From: Lachnospiraceae bacterium
GTDB taxonomy: Bacteria; Bacillota; Clostridia; Lachnospirales; Lachnospiraceae
Reading direction: 5' to 3'
DNA length: 12,063 bases
NCBI GenBank assembly: GCA_004556655.1
Contig: SFGF01000090.1
Location: 1 to 12,063 of the forward strand
This document shows positions 8,701 to 12,063 of this stretch, piece by piece. Each line of letters starts with the position of its first letter. Positions within the stretch are counted from its first letter, which is position 1. A program made the translations under genes and the position numbers. The notes beneath the pieces were generated by a model. It was not told the DNA's origin, searched no databases, and was given only the letters and a program-made list of their open reading frames with translations.

Positions 8701-9090
8701 GAACATCGTAGCTTGTCCTCGATATTAGGATCTGCCATGGTAAACTACTATATTCAGGACTTTGCTTTCGGTGTATCTTTGGTGACACCATCCCGGGATT
8801 TAATAGACAGTCAGATTCGTAGAAAGACTTTTTGGCAGTATCAACTGTCGGCAATGTGGAACCATGGGAATTGGGCTATTGAGGCTAATGCAAACAACTT
8901 ATTCATGATGAAGAATAATATTGTGGATGAGTTGTCATCTTCATATTATTCCTTCAAGCAAACAAATCAAAGTCGCAGTTACAACCAGTACGCAACTTTG
9001 AAAATCGTTTATAGTTTTGATTACGGCAAGAAAACATCTAAAACACCTGATTATGAACATAAAAATAGTGAAAGTGCAATCTTAAAATAA
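5737..9090 (+). CDS. Radical SAM/SPASM peptide maturase, read in frame into an outer-membrane beta-barrel protein
   Basis: One 1117-codon open frame with no stop between two very different proteins. Residues 1-431 are a radical SAM enzyme: an N-terminal peptide-binding-like region (YGRFIYNTYTNN), the 4Fe-4S motif Cys97-x3-Cys101-x2-Cys104, GGEP (143-146), and a complete SPASM region with Cys318-x13-Gly-x4-Cys337, Cys376-x2-Cys379-x5-Cys385-x3-Cys389 and Cys404, enough for two auxiliary clusters. It would cross-link the precursor next door in the cytoplasm. The enzyme is full length by about residue 425. From Met432 a signal peptide and beta-barrel follow. A single chain would place a cytoplasmic enzyme before an internal signal sequence, so either the maturase stop codon was lost (CAA or CAG-type change near 7024-7029) or the second protein is made from its own start at 7030. 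A base or assembly error is a further option. Confidence 0.88.
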   Translation: MYWSKYNMVLESSYGRFIYNTYTNNLMKMEASLISCIDKIMGGDFSDLSEDEILVLKKNMILVDDDTNIYRSIKLQRSLSRLDTSYLTLTIAPTTACNFKCVYCYESGIAPSSAKAQSDLLEDTMSFVKLFKNTKYLRVTWYGGEPLLQFEYIENLSHRLMEMFDNYNAHMITNAYLLDKTKSEKLKELKITAIQVTIDGLEEVHNKRRPHKQNNDSFQRIVHNLDDLFSIYPEISIGFRVNVDKSNQSEYSRIYSFLKERYGKYNINIHPGYVTDDFSAEPKNCCFEADEVNKFVLEQYDNHNIPISLYPHPLFGECSARHITSFVIGPEGELYKCWNDIGIKEKTIGTVKEVSLSNELLLKYLLENDPLSDTNCENCSCFPICEGGCPYKRIYQKDGQENFCKAKRKGIIDKLKRHIDFKYKNNKIIQEMKALFVIIMGLCLNVSYAQEPDTTKTLIQAKELDEVVVKASYLTRESDHILAIPTKEQRKHAVTGYDLLNNLMIPGVSVERSTGSVTTPAGAATLYIDGREVDFREVQSLRPKDIARVEYFDVPTGKYAKDAYAINIVMKPLNNGGYTQLDAFQGVGYLNGDYNLISKFVTGTKSLNLWAGYSLENPKSSTNEKEVFRFPDYQLNRQQYYNNARNKQTEEYVQASISNRGKKYLWMLRGGMAWNDIRNNVNNGIMDYWKTDAPVKDGSILNLDSRNKTYRPSVYFYGLHTFSNTKSLDYVFDGYYSRNDYNRFHNEDDASFHSLVKEDYYYVKANANYSMTFSHRNRLAFSLFEFMRISDSEYTGTSTYNQNLRSSETILFADYSQRFGRFFFDINPGLSFLTYRLRGMESINHLTPRLQARATYKIDKVQQLQFTFALGNTYPRINTINNVEQQIDPIIILKGNPDMDNSILLNPRLSHTLNLNKFALQTGVSYFYQNHSIISDYYIRDGHLISTFRDDCIYHRPSADISMTYKPSGSLNMKLSGQWIEHLVRGGAEHRSLSSILGSAMVNYYIQDFAFGVSLVTPSRDLIDSQIRRKTFWQYQLSAMWNHGNWAIEANANNLFMMKNNIVDELSSSYYSFKQTNQSRSYNQYATLKIVYSFDYGKKTSKTPDYEHKNSESAILK
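7030..9090 (+). CDS. TonB-receptor-like outer-membrane beta-barrel protein (probable own start)
   Basis: If translated from ATG 7030 this is a 686-residue exported protein. Residues 1-18 form a good signal peptide (MKALFVIIMG..., cut SYA|QE). ELDEVVVKA (32-40) is the segment that precedes the plug in many Bacteroidetes TonB-dependent receptors, and a plug-like domain follows (DLLNNLMIPGVSVE, LYIDGREV, IARVEYFDVP). The rest is beta-barrel strands with alternating aromatic and polar residues. The N-terminal carboxypeptidase-like domain of SusC-type receptors is absent, which fits the shorter outer membrane beta-barrel group that occurs with peptide clusters. CAAGAG just before the ATG is the sort of weak site these bacteria use. 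It could carry the peptide across the outer membrane, take it up or give self-protection; the sequence does not decide. It shares its frame with the maturase upstream, with no stop between them. Confidence 0.8.
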   Translation: MKALFVIIMGLCLNVSYAQEPDTTKTLIQAKELDEVVVKASYLTRESDHILAIPTKEQRKHAVTGYDLLNNLMIPGVSVERSTGSVTTPAGAATLYIDGREVDFREVQSLRPKDIARVEYFDVPTGKYAKDAYAINIVMKPLNNGGYTQLDAFQGVGYLNGDYNLISKFVTGTKSLNLWAGYSLENPKSSTNEKEVFRFPDYQLNRQQYYNNARNKQTEEYVQASISNRGKKYLWMLRGGMAWNDIRNNVNNGIMDYWKTDAPVKDGSILNLDSRNKTYRPSVYFYGLHTFSNTKSLDYVFDGYYSRNDYNRFHNEDDASFHSLVKEDYYYVKANANYSMTFSHRNRLAFSLFEFMRISDSEYTGTSTYNQNLRSSETILFADYSQRFGRFFFDINPGLSFLTYRLRGMESINHLTPRLQARATYKIDKVQQLQFTFALGNTYPRINTINNVEQQIDPIIILKGNPDMDNSILLNPRLSHTLNLNKFALQTGVSYFYQNHSIISDYYIRDGHLISTFRDDCIYHRPSADISMTYKPSGSLNMKLSGQWIEHLVRGGAEHRSLSSILGSAMVNYYIQDFAFGVSLVTPSRDLIDSQIRRKTFWQYQLSAMWNHGNWAIEANANNLFMMKNNIVDELSSSYYSFKQTNQSRSYNQYATLKIVYSFDYGKKTSKTPDYEHKNSESAILK

Positions 9091-9096
9091 ATTACA

Positions 9097-9291
9097 ATGA
9101 AAAAAGGAACAGAAATTGAATTACGTTCAGAGAAGGTTCGCAATCTTTTAGGCGAAATACCGCCAGCTCTTGTACGATGGGGAACGGTAATAATCGTTGC
9201 CATATTTTTGGTGCTATTATTAGTAGTATGCTTCATGCCTTATCCTTATTCACAAGGAGAAAGCATTTTGCAACATATTTTATTGATGTAA
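9097..9291 (+). pseudogene. N-terminal fragment of a HlyD-type membrane fusion protein
   Basis: Starts 6 nt after the barrel-protein stop, so it belongs to the same operon. The 64 residues show a charged start (IELRSEKVRNLLGEIPP), Trp/Arg at the membrane face and one transmembrane helix (about 29-47), then a periplasmic PYPYSQGESILQH. This is how adaptor (membrane fusion) proteins that pair with peptidase-ABC exporters begin, but those run to roughly 400 residues and the coiled-coil and lipoyl-like parts are missing. The frame ends at TAA 9289-9291 and no continuation is found in the other frames before the insertion sequence. Without an adaptor the exporter could not hand its peptide across the periplasm unless another copy helps. 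A complete small one-helix protein is the less likely alternative. Confidence 0.6.
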
Positions 9292-9517
9292 TTTTGCATC
9301 TTATGCAATATAATCCGGATTTATCGCCTAACCCAGTTGTAGGTGATGAATCCGGGATTATTAAGTTGTCTATATTTGTAGGTTATTATTTCTATCTTTT
9401 AGAGCTTGCATTTGCAAATCTCAAGTATATAAAATATGAAATCCGTTCACTGCTGTCCCGTTAAGGTCAGAAGATTTTAAAATAATTAGCTAATATTCAA
9501 CGTTTTACGAGCAATAT
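9292..9517. other. Stretch between adaptor fragment and IS promoter, with two tandem hairpins
   Basis: TTGCAT-CTT-ATGCAA (9294-9308) is followed at once by a 19-bp stem (9310-9328 with 9342-9361) with one bulged G, two G-U pairs and a 13-nt loop. A plus-strand frame (about 9255-9464, ending RSLLSR) covers the rest but has no start of its own and no recognisable domain. The left end of the IS4-type element probably lies near 9450-9470 (CTGTCCCGTTAAG), inferred only from the distance to its promoter. Confidence 0.45.
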
Positions 9518-9548
9518 TTTGTGTATTCGATTTGATTTTGTATTTTTG
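9518..9548 (+). promoter_or_regulatory. Bacteroidetes-type promoter of the IS4-type transposase
   Basis: TTTG at 9518-9521 and TATTTTTG at 9541-9548 are separated by exactly 19 nt, matching the TTTG-N(19-21)-TAnnTTTG consensus of the Bacteroidetes primary sigma factor. Transcription would start a few bases before the transposase ATG codons at 9562 and 9574. Confidence 0.7.
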
Positions 9549-9561
9549 CACTTGTTAATAA

Positions 9562-10521
9562 ATGACGTGTGCAATGAACAAAGGTAAAACCATATTCTCT
9601 CAGATAATGTCACTGATTCCAGAACGTGATTTCAAGGCATGTGTTGACCGCTATAAGGGAAACTATCGATCAAGGAACTTCTCTTGTAAAGATCAGTTCT
9701 TAGTCATGAGCTATGCCCAATTAACAGGCCGTGACAGTCTTCGGGATATAGAAAATTGCCTGTCTGCACTATCCAGTAAGCTATATCATTGCGGTATTAG
9801 TTATGCTGTACCTCGTAACACATTGGCTAAGGCAAACGAGAAACGAGACTGGCGTATCTATAAAGATTTTGCTGATACTCTATTAAAAAAAGTACGTCCA
9901 CTTTATGCTCAGGACAACTTCCGATTAGACCTCGATAATATGGTGTATGCTTTTGATAGCAGTACCATTAGTCTATGTCTCAAATTATGTCCATGGGCTA
10001 AATTCCGCAAGAACAAGGGTGGTATAAAAATGCATACTCTTGTAGATTTGAGAGGCAATCTGCCAATCTCCGTATATTTGACTCCTGCATCAGTAAATGA
10101 CATGAAGGCTCTTGATAATTTATATATAGAACCCGGAGCTATCTACCTGATGGACAAGGGACATGTGGATTTCAACAGACTTTTTAAATTAATAAATAAG
10201 AAGAACGCATTCTTTGTTACCAGGGCAAAAGACAACATGATTTTTGAGGTTATGTCGAATGCCCAAGTCGACAAAAGCACAGGCGTAATTTCTGATGAGC
10301 ATATCAAACTCACAGGACAACGAACATCCAAATGGTATCCAGAAGAAATCAGAATGGTTACGTATGAAGATTATGCAACTAACAACGTGTATAGGTTTCT
10401 CACAAACAACATGGAATATGAAGCTCTAACCATATCTGAATTATATAGAGAAAGATGGAATGTTGAGCTTTTCTTTTATGTGAAGCATATCGTTATGAGA
10501 AGTGAGTCAACCTGCCAATAA
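9562..10521 (+). pseudogene. IS4-type DDE transposase, truncated at the C-terminus
   Basis: The 319-codon frame starts at ATG 9562, but ATG 9574 (MNKGKTIFSQIMSLIP) matches the usual start of this group better. The N-terminal domain (FSCKDQFLVMSYAQLTGRDSLRDIE) is the DNA-binding region common to Bacteroidetes IS4 transposases. Catalytic residues are Asp132 (AFDSST), Asp198 (YLMDKGH) and Glu302 in YRERWNVELFF, the YREK signature. Right after ELFF the sequence changes: the expected Lys and the C-terminal ~50-70 residues are replaced by an unrelated YVKHIVMRSESTCQ read from the repeat cluster that begins at 10476. The element was thus cut by the arrival of the recombinase element to its right, and the transposase should be inactive. 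Confidence 0.85.
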
Positions 10522-10580
10522 GTTAATTCGTTTATTTCTTGCATTTTCTTCACAATACTTGTCATAAATACTTCTCATAA
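10476..10580. repeat. Cluster of short direct and inverted repeats at the left end of the recombinase element
   Basis: Five related 10-11-mers lie here: TTATGTGAAG (10476-10485) and TTATGAGAAGT (10493-10503) in one direction, CTTCACAATA (10548-10557), ACTTGTCATAA (10557-10567) and ACTTCTCATAA (10570-10580) in the other. TTATGAGAAGT and ACTTCTCATAA are perfect 11-bp inverted copies. They start exactly where transposase homology stops, so they likely hold the element's left end and recombinase-binding sites. An operator for the recombinase operon at 10631 is the alternative. Confidence 0.6.
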
Positions 10581-10630
10581 TATTATATTATAGGTGAAAG
10601 GCATAAGCCCTAACTTTAAATATAATTGTT

Positions 10631-11866
10631 ATGAATGAAGTACAAATTCAGGTACTGATTGACCGATGCATCAAGTACTTTCGTGACAACTGTTACACGG
10701 AGAACCGAATCTCCAAGTATAGGAGTCTGTGGCGTACGGGTATTGTCCGTTACATGTCAGAGCATGACATTGAGTTGTATTCATCTTCTGTCGGGAGTGA
10801 TTTTACAGCTACATGCCATTTTGGAGGCACTGTACGTCACCAGGAAAGAGAAAAGATCCGGAGTGTACAAGCCTTGGATGACATGCTTACGCTCGGATTC
10901 ATCCGCAAGCGTTGTTTCACTCCTGTTCATCATGCACTTTACGGAGAGATAGGACAGGAGATGGAAAAGTTGATTGCCCACTTGTCAAACCTGCGTAGAA
11001 GCCAGAGTACGATAAAGGATTATCGTCTGTATCTGAGCGAGTTTCTTGCTTATCTCGATGCGTCTGGAGTCTCCAAAATGCATGAGATTGCAGACATACA
11101 CATCCTGTCGTTTGTCTCCTCGCATCCCACGAACAAGGTCAATATCGTATCTGCCTTACGTGTTCTGTTCCGCTTTTGGAAGGAAGAACACATCGTGAAT
11201 GGACGTTTCGATGATCTGTTTGAAACCTACAAACTTCACTAGAAAGAGCGTATCCCGTCATTCTATACGGCTGAAGAGGTTATGATTGTGGAGAACTCTG
11301 TCTCACGAAGCAGTGGCGTAGGCAAGCGGAACTATGCGATGGTACTGCTGGCATCACGTCTTGGATTGAGAGCATCGGATATTGCCGGACTCCAGTTTTC
11401 AAACATTGACTGGGACAGGGATACGATAACCCTTGTCATGCAGAAAACAGGCAAGGCGATAGAGCTTCCTCTGCTTGCGGATGTAGGCAATGCCATCATT
11501 GATTACCTCCAGAACGGAAGGTCTCGGTCTGCACTACAGAGTGTATTCCTATCCGGCAGAGCCCCGTATGTGGCTGCAACCAAGTCAATGGTATGTTCTG
11601 CCATCAACGCCAGAATCTGCAAGTCAGGCATAGATGTTACAGCCAAGCACCACGGTCCTCACTCTCTCCGCCACTCATTGGCAAGCGCCATGCTTGAAAA
11701 TGGGACGATGATGCCGGTGATATCCGAATCACTGGGACACCGCAGTACGGAAACAACGCTCACTTATCTCAAGATAGATATCATGTCCTTGCGGAAGTGT
11801 GCGCTGCCAGTGCCATCTGTGCCAGAGAATTTCTATATGCAGAGAGGAGGTGCGTTCTATGGCTGA
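10631..11866 (+). pseudogene. Tyrosine recombinase (first of the trio) with an in-frame amber codon
   Basis: Reads as one 411-residue tyrosine recombinase except for TAG at 11240-11242 (codon 204), between the N-terminal SAM-like DNA-binding domain and the catalytic domain; the frame is otherwise continuous. The catalytic set is complete: Arg247 (GLRASDIAGL), a Lys in the hairpin MQKTGK, His344 and Arg347 (HSLRH), His370 (LGHRS) and nucleophile Tyr379 (TYLKID). The N-terminal 100 residues before the core-binding domain are typical of the longer first gene of trio arrays. One base change (from CAG, TCG or TGG, for example) explains the stop, so the gene is recently inactivated, read through by suppression, or restarted at ATG 11282, which would give only the catalytic domain. 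The downstream recombinase gene overlaps its end by 8 nt. Confidence 0.85.
11845..11850 (+). promoter_or_regulatory. Strong Shine-Dalgarno (AGGAGG) for the second recombinase
   Basis: A perfect AGGAGG eight bases before ATG 11859. Bacteroidetes genes seldom use a strong Shine-Dalgarno, and none of the other genes here shows one, so it stands out and may reflect an origin of the recombinase element in another lineage. Confidence 0.6.
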
Positions 11867-12063
11867 GCAATTCATTTACAGCAGTGTGCTTGCACCCCAT
11901 ATGAGGCATCTGCTTGACATCAAGGCATCGGCCGGTCTCAGCGTCCTGCGTACAAAGTGGATACTCAAGGAGATTGATGACTTTGCCAATGCGGAACATC
12001 TCGAAGATGCTCATATTACAGAGTCCTTTTTCAAGCGATGGAGAGCGACACGGACAGCAGATT
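11859..12063 (+). CDS. Second tyrosine recombinase of the trio (partial, runs off the window)
   Basis: Begins at ATG 11859-11861, overlapping the end of the first recombinase (ATGGCTGA), and has a strong AGGAGG at 11845-11850 with an 8-nt spacer, which fixes the start. The 68 visible residues (SVLAPHMRHLLDIKASAGLSV, then WILKEIDDFANAEH) match the N-terminal core-binding pattern of second-position trio recombinases, which start directly with a region like APxxRxxxExKxxxG. The catalytic domain lies beyond the window. Overlapping reading frames imply coupled translation and joint action in excision and integration. Confidence 0.7.
   Translation, partial: MAEQFIYSSVLAPHMRHLLDIKASAGLSVLRTKWILKEIDDFANAEHLEDAHITESFFKRWRATRTAD

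Larger units (their letters stand above)
10476..12063 (+). mobile_element. Left part of a recombinase-in-trio (RIT-like) element
   Basis: The boundary to the IS4-type transposase, the terminal repeat cluster, and two consecutive tyrosine recombinase genes with overlapping ends together look like the start of a RIT element, which carries three adjacent tyrosine recombinases and little else. The third gene and the right end lie outside the window. A Tn554-like element is an alternative. The region is less AT-rich than the peptide operon, fitting a separate origin. Confidence 0.6.

Noticed and set aside
9310..9361. The long bulged hairpin as an integron attC site
   Set aside because: The end motifs RYYYAAC and GTTRRRY are not at the ends of the stem, and no integron-type integrase is seen.
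9177..9464. A 95-codon plus-strand frame after the adaptor start
   Set aside because: Its first third is the adaptor gene read out of frame; the rest has no recognisable domain and no start of its own.

Overview
The window reads as accessory DNA of a gut-type Bacteroidales bacterium (Bacteroides/Prevotella-like). The evidence is the AT-rich base use, a Bacteroidetes-type promoter (TTTG, 19 nt, TATTTTTG) at 9518-9548, mostly weak ribosome sites, a TonB-receptor-like protein with the typical ELDEVVVKA segment, and a peptide-export ABC transporter next to a 'GG' precursor and a radical SAM enzyme. No ribosomal, tRNA or housekeeping gene is visible.

Layout. (1) 1-1460: broken 3' end of a polymorphic (Rhs-type) toxin with a PD-(D/E)xK nuclease-like tip, a likely immunity gene, and a terminator hairpin. 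(2) 1488-2080: a small minus-strand fragment that may be the end of an NlpE-like lipoprotein gene, then a non-coding stretch with seven copies of a 13-bp imperfect dyad, CTAAN(5)GTTAC-like, at strict 31-32 bp spacing (three helical turns). (3) 2084-2984: a decayed IS3-family transposase, frameshifted and without orfA. (4) 2998-9291: a RiPP/bacteriocin-type operon: the tail of an unknown gene, a C39-peptidase ABC exporter, a 72-aa double-glycine precursor with a Cys/Trp/Asp-rich core, a radical SAM/SPASM maturase that runs in frame into an outer-membrane beta-barrel protein, and the first ~60 codons of a probable HlyD-type adaptor. Hairpins flank the precursor gene. (5) 9292-9561: two adjacent hairpins and the promoter region of an insertion sequence. 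(6) 9562-10521: an IS4-type DDE transposase cut off just after its catalytic Glu. (7) 10476-12063: short inverted and direct repeats, then the first two genes of what looks like a recombinase-in-trio array of tyrosine recombinases; the first gene carries an in-frame amber codon and the second runs off the window.

How the parts work together. The exporter's C39 domain should remove the leader of the precursor after Gly33 while exporting the core. The SPASM enzyme should first cross-link the core (thioether or aromatic cyclophane type, not decidable here). The beta-barrel protein would act at the outer membrane. The operon has lost its 5' gene and most of the adaptor to mobile DNA, so this copy may be decaying or may need parts in trans. 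The most unusual observations are the phased dyad array, the missing stop codon between maturase and barrel protein, and the precursor core itself.
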